Positions 23,846-35,410 of a stretch of 64,000 nucleotides of DNA are shown here, in pieces; the first letter of the stretch is position 1; each line of letters begins with the position of its first letter. Position numbers and translations under genes: made by a program. Below the pieces are notes generated by a model. The model was not told the DNA's origin. It did no database searches and saw only the letters and a program-made list of their open reading frames with translations. This DNA is from Hygrocybe punicea (taxonomy: Eukaryota; Basidiomycota; Agaricomycetes; Agaricales; Hygrophoraceae), in NCBI GenBank assembly GCA_963556145.1, contig OY744466.1:5146001-5210000 (forward strand), in the 5' to 3' direction.

Positions 23846-25110
23846 ATGGTAGTTGGCTTTTCTGTGCCGACCACCAAGTTCCCTTCAACAATGCCCACAG
23901 ACAGTCAATCAAGAAATGTGTTAAATGACTCGGAATTGTCACAAACTCCATGTGGATTCAACATAGTTAGAGTTGGTGGCAAATACAGGGTGAGAAAAAA
24001 AATAGGTTCTGGGTCATTCGGTGAGTAATATGTTACTCATTTCTTCATATGTGGCTCAAATCCATGGTAGGAGTTGTCTATCTTGGAACCAATGTCATTT
24101 CGAAACAAGAAGTGGCTATCAAGCTTAAGGCCATAAAAGCACAACACCCTCAGCTTGAGAACGAGAACGAGGTCTACAAGAGCCTCACTGGTGGTGTTGG
24201 CATCCCCTCAGTGTGTTGGTTTGGAACAGAGTGTGACTACAACACCATGGTTCTTGAATGCCTTGGCCCATCCCTCGAGGAGCTCTTCAATTGCTGCAAC
24301 CGCAAGTTCAGCTTGAAGACAGTCCTCCATTTAGCAGACCAACTAGTAAATCTTGGTTTATATTCATAGTTGTGTGGTCTAAATGTTCAAATGCACAGAT
24401 TTCACATCTACAGTACATCCACACTTGCAGCTTCATTCACCGCAACATCAAACCACACAATTTTCTGATTGGCCTTGGCGAGCATGACAATCAAGTCTAT
24501 CTCATTGATTTTGGTCTTGCAAAGAGGTACAGGGATGCTGGGACCCACCTCCACATCTCCTGTGGAGACAACTACCCCCTCACAGGTACCGCTGCCTTTG
24601 CCTCAATCAACAACCATCTGGGCATTGAACAGTTGCATCGCAACGACTGGAATCACTCACCTACATTTTCATATACCTTCTCTGTGGTTCTCTTCCCTGG
24701 CATGTCCCCGACAACGCAAGCAGGAAGCCTACACTTAAGGCCATGCTGAAAAAGAAGATGGCCTCCCCTGACATTCTTTGTCATTCATGCCCAAATGAAT
24801 TTGGCATATTTCTCAACTACACTCATACTCTACAGTTTGATGGTAAACCTGACTACACCTACCTATGCAACCTCTTCCACAATGTCCTTGTACGCGAAGG
24901 GTACCAAAGCGGTGATGCATTCGAATGGTGCATTTCCAAAGATGGAATTGCCAATATCAGCACAAAGACCCCTGACTGTGGGCACAAACTGGGTGGTCAT
25001 GAAAACACTAGTCACAGGGTGTCAGTCCCGTTCTCATCTCTTTGTCCCCTTGCTGACGAGAACCTTCTTAGGCTTTGCTCACAAGTCCGTTGACATTCCT
25101 CAATCACTTC
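23846..25110 (+). pseudogene. Casein kinase 1-like protein kinase, inactivated
   Basis: Starts in the CK1 N-lobe (VGGKYRVRKKIGSGSFG), with a consensus intron (gtgagt...ggtag, about 24022-24070) before VVYLG. VAIK carries the ATP lysine, and [30 protein letters not shown] and [10 protein letters not shown] are characteristic of CK1. The catalytic loop reads HRN instead of HRD (about 24437), removing the catalytic aspartate. Near 24640 a one-base frameshift separates IEQLHRNDW from [17 protein letters not shown]; the C-lobe then continues to DAFEWCISKD (about 24935). Two independent lesions make this a pseudogene. It lies directly behind the hAT transposase remnant, so it may be transposon cargo. 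Confidence 0.8.
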
Positions 25111-25339
25111 TGCATTAGTGCTGGCTCCTATTGGTCAGTGGTAATCACCTGTCAGGGGATTGTCACCTCCACTGCTGCCTGCTATTCGACAATGACCCTA
25201 GTTGTGATGTGTGAAGTTTGTTGCCTATGACCAGCCACAAGCCGCAGTTGTATTGAAGTCATGGCTCAGCTACAGCTCCGTGTGGCTAAATAGCTGAAAT
25301 AAGCAGCCCAATCGGCTTAAGTGTAGCCAACTGGCAGCT

Positions 25340-25360
25340 AGCCAAGCTGCGGCAACACTA
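25340..25360. mobile_element. Possible right terminus of a hAT-like element (GGCAACACTA)
   Basis: GGCAACACTA at 25351-25360 is the complement of the TAGTGTTGCC terminus seen at 26327. It lies downstream of the hAT transposase and CK1 pseudogenes. I found no convincing matching left end or octamer duplication, so the extent of such an element is unknown. Confidence 0.35.
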
Positions 25361-25599
25361 GTAGCTGCTAGCTCTTGGTCATGAAACTGTCATTTTACAC
25401 TTCACAGTGGATGAAAAGGATGTCGTATAGCATCAGCTACGAGACATACTACATGTACTGGAGTCACGGAACTCGCTACTATCACTGAGCCAATTTGATG
25501 AAAGTGGCAGATGGGTCAACTTCCACAATGGAATATGCAGGCTATATACAAAGGAGAATAAACTTGTCAGAACAGGCTGGAAATATGAATGACTATACC

Positions 25600-26165
25600 A
25601 TTTAAATGCCTGAGTGCAATCCCACACACCAGAAAAGACAAACATAGCCATGCTGAAGAAAATGTCTTGGGACAAATGGCACTGCCCATACAGACACATC
25701 AGAATGAGTGGACTCAAGACCCTGCAGAAAATGGGTTAGTCACAGGTCTAGAAATTGAGAAAGGGAGTATCCCTTCCTGAACCTATGAGGCTTGCATTCA
25801 GGTGAAGCAAGCCATCCAGCCATTTCCTAAGGAGGCTGATGGACAATCAAAAGTTACCAGAGAGCAGACTTGAAGTGACGTCTGGGGCCCAGGATGTGTA
25901 GAGTCTATTGGAGGATCAGAATACTATATCTCATTCACGAATGACACAGTATGCACCATAACCCCTTTATTCATGAAGCGGAAAAGCCAGGCAACAGAAC
26001 ACATCAAGGCTTATGTAAACATGATTGAGAAGTTCAATCGAAACCCTAAATATTTGCAGTTTGATAACGGAAAAGAGCTCATCAACAAGGAAGTTGAGAG
26101 ATGGGCAGCAGAGAGGGGAAGAGTGTGCGGCAATTCCTGTCGGCAATTCCCGCACCAATAGATCG
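25600..26165 (+). pseudogene. Ty1/Copia pol fragment (GAG-pre-integrase and integrase core)
   Basis: A decayed frame contains YEACIQVKQAIQPFPKEADG (GAG-pre-integrase type, about 25780), then SDVWGPG. From about 25920 follows the integrase core: YYISFTNDTVCTITPLFMKR, EHIKAYVNMIEK, LQFDNGKELINKEVERWAAERG. The second catalytic region (FDNGKE) is visible. There are stops upstream and no LTR, reverse transcriptase or RNase H nearby. It is a scrap left by a dead Copia retrotransposon. Confidence 0.75.
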
Positions 26166-26326
26166 AACCCGAAAATTTTTGGTGGGCTCAGTTTGGATAA
26201 GACCAAGTCCTCAGTATTTCAGAACCTTTGAATCTTGGCGAAGTTGAAGTTGAAACTCAGGTCTCTGAGAGGAGTGTTCAAGGTCCCTGTACACCGTAGT
26301 AAGCAAGCAATACATAGTAGCAATAT

Positions 26327-27773
26327 TAGTGTTGCCGAAGTTCGGTTCGGTCCGGTTTTTCGAGTTTTTTGGAAAACCTGAACCGAAACCGCTGGTTCAG
26401 TTCAGCCATTTGCTGAACCTGAACCGAAACCGTGCAGAACGGTTTCATGGCGTTCGGTTCGCGTTTAAACGTGTTCAAACCACTGAACCGTGGCAGGGAG
26501 GGGGCCTAGACCATTCATGTGGTCCATGGCAGCCCACTCTCCACGGTGGGGTTGCGTAAATACCTCGCGAATGACATCCGCTGCTCTTCGCGAGGTAGGT
26601 GTGGCGCCCGTACCCGCGGAACCCATACCCACCATGATCCATCCTAACAATCTCGCGAAGAACGGGGCCGCGTCAAATGACGTGCTCCGTCTGTTTTCGC
26701 GAGGTTTGGTTGGGGCCAGGGACATTCCATGGGCGTCCGCGCGTGCTGACAACCTCAAAGAACGGGGCACGTCAATTGATGCGCTCCGTCTGTTTTCGCG
26801 AGGTTGGATGGGGCTGGGGACTTGCCATGGCCCAATTGACGTGGCCGGGGCGTGTTCGCAAGGTGGGTCTTTGTTGTCACCTCGTCCATTCCCCTCGTTA
26901 GCCGATGTCGTTGGGACTTGATTTTGGGATGTACCTGGGCCGGTAGGTGGGCGCACCACCCTCTCAGCCTTCAACTCCCCATCATCGTTGTCGTCGTCAT
27001 CGTCGTGTTGGTGTTGGTGTTGTAAGTGGTGGTGGAGGCGACAATGGTCGCAATCATCCACGTTTGACGCGGCAGGTGGCTGCTGCTGCCGGTGTTGCTC
27101 TGCTGCTGCTGCCGGCGTTGCTGTTGCTGCTGCTGCTGCTGCGGTTGTGGTTGCCGCTGCTGCTGCTGCTGTTGCGGTTGCTGTTGCTGGGTATCATTTG
27201 GCCGTCATCGTGGTCGTCGCTGTCATCATCATCGGGGTGGTGGCATTGGTGGTGTTGCCACTGCCGTTGCTGCTGCTGCTGCTGCTGCTGCTGCCATCGA
27301 TTCACTCCGACTCACGTTGGAACGTGAGGGAGGTTGTTGGGTGGAGTTGACCGTGGGCGCCTTCTTTATGTGGTCAAGGTGGGCCACGGGGGGCTGTTCT
27401 ATGTAAGAAAATGTCAGTAAAATATAGTATGAAGCTGTTACTTACTGTGGTTGTTGAGTAACGTTAGTGTTGAGTCGAAATTGGGGTGTCGCGCAAGTAT
27501 GTTTAAGGTCACATGACCTAAGTTCACGCGACTGCATAGAAAAAAATGTGAAAAATTAAGTATCTAAATGAGTATCTATGTAGGTAACTATACATTACGG
27601 TTCGCGGTTTGAACCGCGTTTGAATGCGGTTTGAACCGCATGTCAGTGCCAGAACCGCAAACCTAACCAGCGGTTCGGTTCAGCCAAATGGCTGAACCAG
27701 AACCGAACTTCTGGTTCGGTTCGCGGTTCAAACTGGGTTCAGATCGCTTCCGAACCGAACTTCGGCATCACTA
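26327..27773. mobile_element. hAT-like non-autonomous element, 1447 bp, perfect 8-bp target duplication
   Basis: Ends TAGTGTTGCCGAAGTTCGG and its near-complement CGAACTTCGGCATCACTA. Flanking octamers AGCAATAT (26319-26326 and 27774-27781) are identical. Inside are three CCTCGCGAA...TTCGCGAGG hairpin units (26562-26596, 26651-26705, 26752-26804) and CTGCTGCTG-type runs (27080-27300). Open frames on both strands here are by-products of trinucleotide repeats. No transposase is encoded. Confidence 0.88.
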
Positions 27774-27878
27774 AGCAATATCAGTCAGAAGTCTGTATTC
27801 TCATCCATATCGGCAGTACTTTTGGGGCCAGACAACCATTTATTCCCACTTGCACCCTGCGGCAGTCATCTTCTCTCA

Positions 27879-28130
27879 ATGTCGACGGCGGATTCTCAAG
27901 CTACATTTTGTTCCAGCATCGAGAAGGCGGTTGGCGAAAAATATGGGAATCATTGTGCAATCTGCCTCACCAAGCTCACCGCAGCAGGCAGCCAAGCCAC
28001 CCATCTATTTGATTCAGCAGGAGCAGGAACAATTCAGGTCACTCAGCTCCTGTCGAGCTTGCCAATTCCACTTTTTCTATCGCATTTTGCTCTTTTCACA
28101 CAATGGAGGTCCCTGCTGCAAATTATATGA
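27879..28130 (+). pseudogene. Possible relic of an HNH-like fungal protein
   Basis: The frame reads SSIEKAVGEKYGNHCAICL, with a CxxC pair and AHLFD-like spacing. It resembles the Cys-rich start of HNH-type proteins found in mushrooms, then loses similarity. No complete gene structure could be built. Weak identification based on a single short stretch. Confidence 0.25.
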
Positions 28131-28199
28131 TATTGTGCAGGAATCTCCTGGTATTGGGCTCTACATTCACCAGCTTTGCTTTCCAGGGATGAAGAAGTT

Positions 28200-30529
28200 G
28201 CGACGCTGGTGAACGTTTTGCCCCATGCTTACGGAATTACGAATTTCAGAAATAAACTGGATCAAGTTATCACCGGAAATACGAAGCTCACTTCGCGCCG
28301 TCTCCCATCTGTTATTCACGTTAAAGTGAAACACTTTACTGCTTTACTTTGCTTCACTTTGGAATGACTCATGGTGTCTTTTCATGTTGGAAATAGGTTT
28401 GTCAGATGTGGAACCCAACCATATCATAGAAAGGATGCGCACGCAAAGTTGCAGGCACAGGAACCATGCCAGCTTGAATGTCTGCATTTCAAGAACGATG
28501 TTCCTAGCGAATTCATAAATTGGCTCCTTGGAGGACAGATATCTTGATTATTCACAATTTGTATGTGTTGTGTAACACATGGATGCAGATGATGGCCTAG
28601 GTTTGTCCCTTAAAAATGTAACGATCAGGTATCCCAAAACCACAATATTATGTGCGACAGCTCCCATTCCCCTCTCCCCATACTCACTCTGGTGCTTTTG
28701 TTCAGATGGGTCACTCCTTAACGCCATTGGTTCTGAATGTAACCCAAACATCGAAAGACTGATGCTGATCACTCAGCATGGTGCAGGAGGCACCCAATAT
28801 ACAGCAAATTCTCTTCGATTTCAGGATAACCTCTACTTCGGTGGGATTGCAAGGAGATTGACCATGTTTTGGCCGACTTCAAGTTAAGGAGGTTGTAATA
28901 CAGGTGGACCCTCGTCACACCTCATGTATAATGTTAAGAGAGGAAAAGTCAGCTATTATGCTATATATTATTTAAATGTAAGGGCTTAATTTATTTCCCA
29001 CACTTTGGTGAGCTTAATCACTTTACGTTTTCACAATATTATTGAACCACTTAATCATTTAAAGTGTCGCACCCCCACGCTGCTGCCAGAAATTCTGAGA
29101 TTGTTTATCCAGGTTACAGACACTTATTTATGTCTCCAATCAACAGCGTTTTACCACCCGGTCATTAGTTCCACGTATCTACTTTTTCCAAGCCAATATA
29201 GCAAAATTTGGTTATTTCTTACAACAGTGGTTTGATGCGGGCACCAGGGAACTTAAAAACATGCAGGAATTGTTCACTATAATGGTATGTGTTTCCCTAA
29301 ATAATTTTACAATTTCTACTAAATATCCAGACCCACTGGATGCTTGCTGATTCATAGGCAGCTTAGCTACTAATCTCACACATACATAAACTCAGCCACT
29401 CTTGCCCTATCATTTGACAGCTCTCCCACCCCACCTTTTGCCTTATCACAACCTGAACCTAGCACTGGGCAAAAACCCCAACAATGGTTTCACATCAACT
29501 AAGAGTCTGAGGAAGGAAATACTACCGATGTGCGTTGTCAGTGGTCAGTTGCTTAGTTTTGTTTACACTGCAACACTGAACATCACAACTACATGAAGGT
29601 CTTATGTATGGGATATGAAGGAGGCTTACAGTAGGATGTTTTGGCCCTGCAAGATGGGGGTCAAATGTGAGGTGGTAGGTGAGGTTTTGTTGTTGATCTG
29701 TCAGTCCCTTTCATCTGCCCAATTCCACTCCAATTCCACACTCTTCCCACAATAACCCACCACCAGCCATTGTCTACAACACCCGGCATCCCACAACCTC
29801 CAGAAGGACTGAGGCAGGTGAGATGAGTTATGCCCAATGATCTCCATTGTCAGAACATCCAGCACCAATCTCCCCTGTTGCTGTTTCACTGTGCCCAGTG
29901 CACCACTCAATTAATCAACCATCCTATCTGTTTGACTAGGGAGAGAGGGTTATCCAATGAAAATACAGGGCCACATCTATGTTTCCTGTGAACTGCCGCT
30001 GTTTTGCTAACCATGCCTAGTGCTTGGTGAAAAAAAACACAAAGCAGCAGGGTGGGTGAACCCTGCCCTGCTTGCTTGTCACCAACCACCTTCTATCACC
30101 TCTAGCCATTCATAGAAGTGCCATGCCTTGTGCATGGCACTCTTGACACCCAGGATACAAAATTCGCAACATGGCAGGGCAGGAGGCACTGCCATTTTCA
30201 CTTCACCTGACACTGCATCCAATTGCCCACCACCATTTTCAGCAGTGCCATGCCTTTTTGCATGGCGCTTAGGACCTCCAAAATGAAAAATCAACATGAA
30301 TTAAAGCAGGAATCGGGTTGCAGCAGGGCTCTCCAGCCCTGCTGCAATTGCTTTGCCACCAATTGCCCCATTCCTCTCAAATGATGTTTTCAACTGCCTA
30401 AGTCCTATTCTACAATCCATCGTGCCATCCCATTCAGCCCCCAAATGCTGCCTTGTCTATTTTTACTGCCACAACATTGTTTCTAAATCAGCACCGTGCA
30501 TTATTGAGTACTCCCTATATTCTACATAC
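28200..30529. other. No supported gene
   Basis: Only short, domain-free open frames. A short duplicated block at 30110-30145 and 30240-30275 (gtgccatgcctt...gcatggc) marks a small repeat. The rest looks like ordinary AT-balanced intergenic or decayed DNA. Confidence 0.5.
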
Positions 30530-30700
30530 TAGTGTTGGGGAAGTTTGGTTTGGTCTGGTTTGGGGCCTTTTTTGCCCAAACCGAGACCAAACCATTTGGT
30601 TTCGGCCAGGATTTGCTTGAACCAGACTGAAACCGATTGAGACCATTTCGATCAGTTTGGTCTGGTCTGAACTTGGTTCAGACTGCGAACCGCGGTCATC
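30530..30700 (+). mobile_element. Single left end of a hAT-like element
   Basis: TAGTGTTGGGGAAGTTTGG at 30530 is followed by a ggtttggtctggtttgg-rich arm, the same architecture as the left ends at 16595, 17818 and 26327. The preceding octamer is CTACATAC, but no copy of it next to a matching right end was found before 31800. The trinucleotide-rich DNA to about 31390 probably belongs to the same truncated element. Confidence 0.5.
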
Positions 30701-31400
30701 TTCAGGCCCTCACTCCCATCTGACCTCACAAGAGTGCCACACATGTCAAGTGACATGGCTGGCCTCATTGCGAGGTGGGTTTTGGGTTTGGGTGGGCTGC
30801 ATGGCCCTGTCCTGGCGAAATGCACGCGTCATACATTCTGCCTCAGCTGCATCCGGGGTGCTGGAACATCTCACTGCGGGTGCGATTGGGCTGCCATGCC
30901 TGGACCTGGTGAAACACACGCATTGAACGCGTGTGTTCCGCTTTCGTTTGGGTGTGGTGGTGGTGATGGGCATCCCGCATTGCGCAAGTGACACTGCATT
31001 GGCTGTTTTCGGTAGTTGCATGGGGATGGTGGTGGTGGTGCAGTGTCACGTTCTGTTATTAGAATACAATCAATGAAAAAGATTCATGAAACAAAACATA
31101 CCATAAAGCAGCGGGGGTGGATGCACCACCCCCTGCTGCTCTTCCACCTTGTTGACTCCACCCCATTCACCATTGTTTGTGCACGTGTGTTTTGAATGCA
31201 TTTGGTGTGGCACTGGGGGTGGGCTGTGGGCATTGCTGTTGGCGCGTCCGGCGTGGCGTTGGTGGTGGTTGTAACAATCACCATTGTTGTTGCCGTTGTG
31301 GTTGTCATTGTCGTGGTAGTGGTGGTGGTGGCCGTGGTGGTGGTGCATGAGAGGCCAGTCAATGAGGAGATATCATATCTCAAAGTCACCTGATTGATGA
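30700..31400. repeat. GTGGTGGT/CATCACC-type trinucleotide-rich DNA
   Basis: Runs such as gttgttgccgttgtggttgtcattgtcgtgg give His- or Val-rich frames on the two strands. The composition matches the interiors of the hAT-like elements and 59690-59780. Not coding in my judgement. Confidence 0.6.
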
Positions 31401-31585
31401 GGATGTCATGTGGAATTGTGGGGTCTGTAGGTCACGTGACTATCTCAAAGTGGAATAAATAGGTGCTTACTAATACCCTAAAAAGCTCTAGGTGATTGGA
31501 CTTGAACTCATGGAGATATAACCTCATCTGCAGATGGAGTATTTGTGCAGTGGTATATCGCGGGTCGTCAAGGCACATAAAACTT

Positions 31586-31775
31586 AAAATTCCACTGTAT
31601 GACTATGAGAAAAACATGTATGGAATTCACTTCTAACAGCTTCAGAATTCCACTGTAGGACTACAAGAAAAAGCATACGGAATTCATTTCTAAAGGCTTC
31701 AAAATTCCACTGTATGACTATGAGGAAAAAATGTATGGAATTCATCCCTAACAGCTTCAAAATTCCACTGTACAA
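31586..31775 (+). repeat. 58-bp tandem repeat, about 3.3 copies
   Basis: AATTCCACTGTA recurs at 31588, 31646, 31703 and 31761, with shared 'gactatgagaaaaa-atgtatggaattcat-tctaacagcttca'. Spacings are 57-58 bp. Nothing else is recognised up to 32150. Confidence 0.85.
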
Positions 31776-32149
31776 CTACAGCAATTAGAAAAATACAACA
31801 AAATGCTGATCCTCACAATAGACATGTTTCACTTCATGACTTCAGTGATACTTAGCAATATTCACTTAGACCTTTGTGATTTTGGCCAGGGACTTATACA
31901 ACTGATTGTATAATTGGGGCAGGGGGAAAAAATGAAAAATGACATCTGGGAAAGGCAGGAGGGGAGTTATGGACCAGGAATTGATGTATTCAGGTTGTGT
32001 GAACAAAGTTTAGTAAAGGGGGAAAAGGCGGGGAGATAAAACTGAGGGTGAAGTGTAACAGGGCATGGAGTTATGATTAACCGAAAGGTAAGGTAGGAAA
32101 AGGAAAGTTTCTGAGAAAACCATTACCCAATATGAAGGTAGATACAAGG

Positions 32150-34412
32150 CTACACAGTTGGCTCACTCTTCAACTCCGAACAAGCATCATTTAGTGTTTC
32201 ACTCAGGTTTTGGAACATCTCTTCATCACACCTGAGTTGATCTTCCTCCGAGTGTTTGAAACTATCACTAGCATTAAGGATAACCCTAGCCATCTTTATA
32301 AAATAAGGCGTTAGAACCTGGTGCTGCGGTTGGATCGTCTGCTTGAAGCGATTTTTTGTAAGAAACCGAAGCTTAGCACCAGCAATCATGTTCATATCCG
32401 CTTCAGAAACCCAGCTGGTGAACGAAGATGGAAGAGTTTGGTTGGGTTCCATCGATGCTAGCACGAGTCCAACATACAAAATGCTCTCATAGTCAAGTCT
32501 TGGTAAATGTCGAAATTCGTCACTGAACTCCAACGTGTCCATTGCCATATAGAGGAGTGTGCCCTAGCATATGAAAGTCGGGCTAGGCGAGTGAGCAGGA
32601 TCGGTGTGACTCACTGTTAAATGCAGATGTGTACTGGTATCTCTCTTATCTATATATCCAGGCACGTAGTAATCGGCGTTATCGAGATCCGTCAAAAAAG
32701 CAACTCTATTCGGTTCGCTATCGCGCGGTGACGTGAAAAGTAGGTTCGAGAGTGATATATCGCGGTGATTAACGGCGGTTTCAAGAGGGGGTTTTGTCAG
32801 ATCGTGAATGGCTACAAGATTAGACATCGTTCAAGTAACATTATGCATGCTCTGAATAGACTCACCTCGTACGGCACAGCTCATTATACCAACAATTTCT
32901 AGGGGGTTCCTAGCCTCTTCGATGGGATCACCTAACTTATCTAGCGGTATTCTGACGAGACGTCTACATCCCCACGTTGGCGAATCGCTAAGCTGCCGCA
33001 GTTCGGACGTAGTGGTTACGATAAAATCCCTAGCGCTATGTCCGGTAAAATTTGGGTGTAACGTCGCCATGTCCGAAATCTGTCGTCGTGCCGCTATCGC
33101 AAGAAATTCCGTCTCGTTTATACGGCTGATGTCTGGCCAAGATTCTTTAATGACGATATGCATCGTCAAATGCTCGACAACGTAAACGACAGTGCAGCGT
33201 CCGAGTAAATTCCTATGTACGATTAAAAATCGAACAAATTTGGCCTCGACAGCTGCCGCAAGCTCGACAATTTTGGGCGCGAGTTGCTCGTCTTCTCTCT
33301 CGCAAGGATATTTGAGCATATCACCAGGGGAAAAAAGATGGTTGATTGTAAGGAGATTGAGAGCATGGACGAACTTGTATTTATTCGCGAGACAGTGCTG
33401 ATGCTTCCCAGAGTGGTGGTAGCCAGAAGGATCGAAGTTCACGAGCCTAAAATGCCATCCTTCTCCAGATCCTTTCGCCGAAGACGGGGCCTTGTTCAGA
33501 AACAAGCAGGGTATGCTATGTCTCATGGGTTGAGCAAACCGGACCTCTCGTACGTAGCCCGCGACTTGTATGATTTCTTCCATTGAACTTTTGCTACCAT
33601 ATGTGAGTTCTACGAAAGCCATAATGTCGGAGTAGAATATAATTGGATGCGGCGTTAACGAGTTCAGGGTGTCGACCTTGGGTAGCGTTTTCGATCGTTG
33701 GGATTTCTTCATCTGGTCTGTTAATGTTCGTTCGATAAGCCGTTGGCTGGAGCGGGTAGCTGGTGTAGGGACCGATTTGGCCTTTATGGGGTGCGCGACA
33801 GTTTCCGAACCGGAAGCCAGACTTGGAACTTCATCTTCAGTCGGCTCTTCAACTTGCACCAATGTTGAATTGTTTCTACTCAACAAAAAATATAGCAAGG
33901 TTGAGACTTCGGAAGTCATACACTCACATGGTGAATCGACGTGCTTTAGGATCTAGTTCAAGTTTGTGCTCGCGGCGCACATTCTCACGCATTTGTTGGG
34001 CTTCATGCGTGAGACACGAACTGTGTACAACAGCTATGTCGGGCCGAATTTTCTTCGCAATCAGTGAACGATCCAAGTAGACGAAACGAAACTGGCATGA
34101 CTTGTCGACTTGATCGAGGTAGTCATTCAGAAACACCGCGAAATCTCTCTCGTATCCAGATCGATAGATGTGCTGATCCATCTGGATCAAGAGTGCGCGT
34201 ACGGCGTTGAGACCCGTCGTTCCAGGCGCGGGCGTCGCTGGGAGTTCCCATTCTGTAATCCAGGAATCATCCAGTTCAACTTTCAGATGATGATCGAGAA
34301 TATGCCGTTTGTTCATGTCAATATCGGTCGTTCTGGTGGCGGTTGCGACAGTATGCGTGCTGTCTAGGCGTCGTTTGGTGGGCGTTGACATGTTGGTTAC
34401 AGCTGTTTTCAT
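32150..34412 (-). CDS. FunK1-type fungal protein kinase, four exons, 701 residues
   Basis: Exons 34412-33928, 33875-32866, 32811-32615 and 32563-32150 total 2106 nt with a continuous frame; introns are 51-54 bp with consensus sites. The C-lobe has HRD at residues about 514-516 (in NHRDISLSNLLF), a DLD triplet at about 540-542 replacing the usual DFG (FLTDLDNAD), and GTLLYMAMDTLE, where FunK1 proteins have GTxxFMA. These are the FunK1 hallmarks. The N-terminal half (residues 1-350) contains segments such as FAVFLNDYLD and WHFRLVNFDPSGYHHSG, also typical of the family. FunK1 kinases are expanded in mushrooms; substrates are unknown. A second possible start is MSTPTKRR, seven codons in. The first about 20 bases of the gene and its upstream DNA are duplicated in inverted orientation at 34840-34936/35363-35380. 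Confidence 0.85.
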
Positions 34413-34510
34413 CGAGGTGTGGAAACTCCAAAATTTGAAGGTGGCTGTGCATTTCCAAATATGTAGTCTGCCGAGATTCCGTGTACAATTTTGTAGCTCC
34501 GACTAAGTAC
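34391..34510. repeat. Inverted repeat arm overlapping the FunK1 start
   Basis: This segment, from the kinase start codon outward, recurs inverted at 34840-34936 and resumes at 35355-35380 after the 418-bp insertion. The arms enclose about 330 bp (34511-34839) of unrecognised DNA, so a large hairpin or an inverted-end element is possible. Confidence 0.75.
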
Positions 34511-34936
34511 TCTAAACGCTCGACATGGCGGCTTGTTCCCACTGCACCAGCACAATATGTCTATCAACAGGATCTGTAAGGTACTTGGTTTCAGGAAGTT
34601 TTAGTATACCCTGCAGATCACTGGAAATATGGCATCACTTCCAAGTTCCAATCCCTGTAAAGTACAGTTTGGGTGCAAATTCATCACATCTGATATCATT
34701 TTCATTATCTCCCTTCTTGAAAACTCCCCAACACTCTTTCTTGATGAAATCCAGGACCAACTGTATGATCACTGAAAGATTGCCATCTCTGTATCTACAC
34801 TTACTCGTGCATTGCACTGGACCAACAAGCAAGTATCCCGCTTAGTCGGAGCTACAAAATTTTACATGGAATCTCGGCAGACTACATATCTGGAAATGCA
34901 CAGCCACCTTCAAATTTTGGAGTTTCCACACCTCGA

Positions 34937-35354
34937 CAAGGGGGTGGCGGAATGGGAATCCCGAACTGGGGGTGGGGGGGGGGGGGGGGGGTCCGGCCGG
35001 GGGCCTTAAATTTTTTTCCGACTTGGGCTCAAGTGTGCCCTAAAATGGACATAGCACCTAATTTCTTTGCTTCTCGAGTCACAGCTTACAATTACCTTGC
35101 TTGGCAAGGTTGCTGAGACTCAGCAGCTGTCCATGGATAAAAAGTGGTGCAACTAATAGTATGATATATGATATATTACCTACATATAGTATCTTGAGAG
35201 AAAATTCCATATCTAGATTGGTTTGTCGCAAGAAACATACATACACGTGATCTAAACATACCCTATATGGAAGGAAGGGGGGGGGGGGTTCCAAACTGGC
35301 CCTTAAAATAAAATATGAGTGTATATCGGAAATTCCTGTTCCGCCACCCCCTTG
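34937..35354. mobile_element. 418-bp TIR element with perfect 8-bp target duplication
   Basis: Ends CAAGGGGGTGGCGGAA and TTCCGCCACCCCCTTG are exact inverted repeats. Flanking octamers CACCTCGA (34929-34936 and 35355-35362) are identical. The element interrupts the right arm of the inverted repeat described at 34391; removing it and one octamer restores colinearity. Contains long G runs (34967-34990, 35277-35288). Non-coding. The 8-bp duplication suggests hAT, though the termini differ from the TAGTG group. Confidence 0.85.
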
Positions 35355-35410
35355 CACCTCGATGAAAACAGCTGTAACGGGGACAAGCGAGACAAGATTT
35401 TCTCACGACC

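Noticed and set aside
26465..27061. Minus-strand open frame of 198 codons
   Set aside because: Lies inside a hAT-like element and is built from hairpin units and CAT/GAC trinucleotide runs; repeats of PRENRRS reflect the palindromes.
31070..31393. His-/Thr-rich and Val-rich frames on opposite strands
   Set aside because: Translations of a GTGGTG/CACCAC microsatellite.
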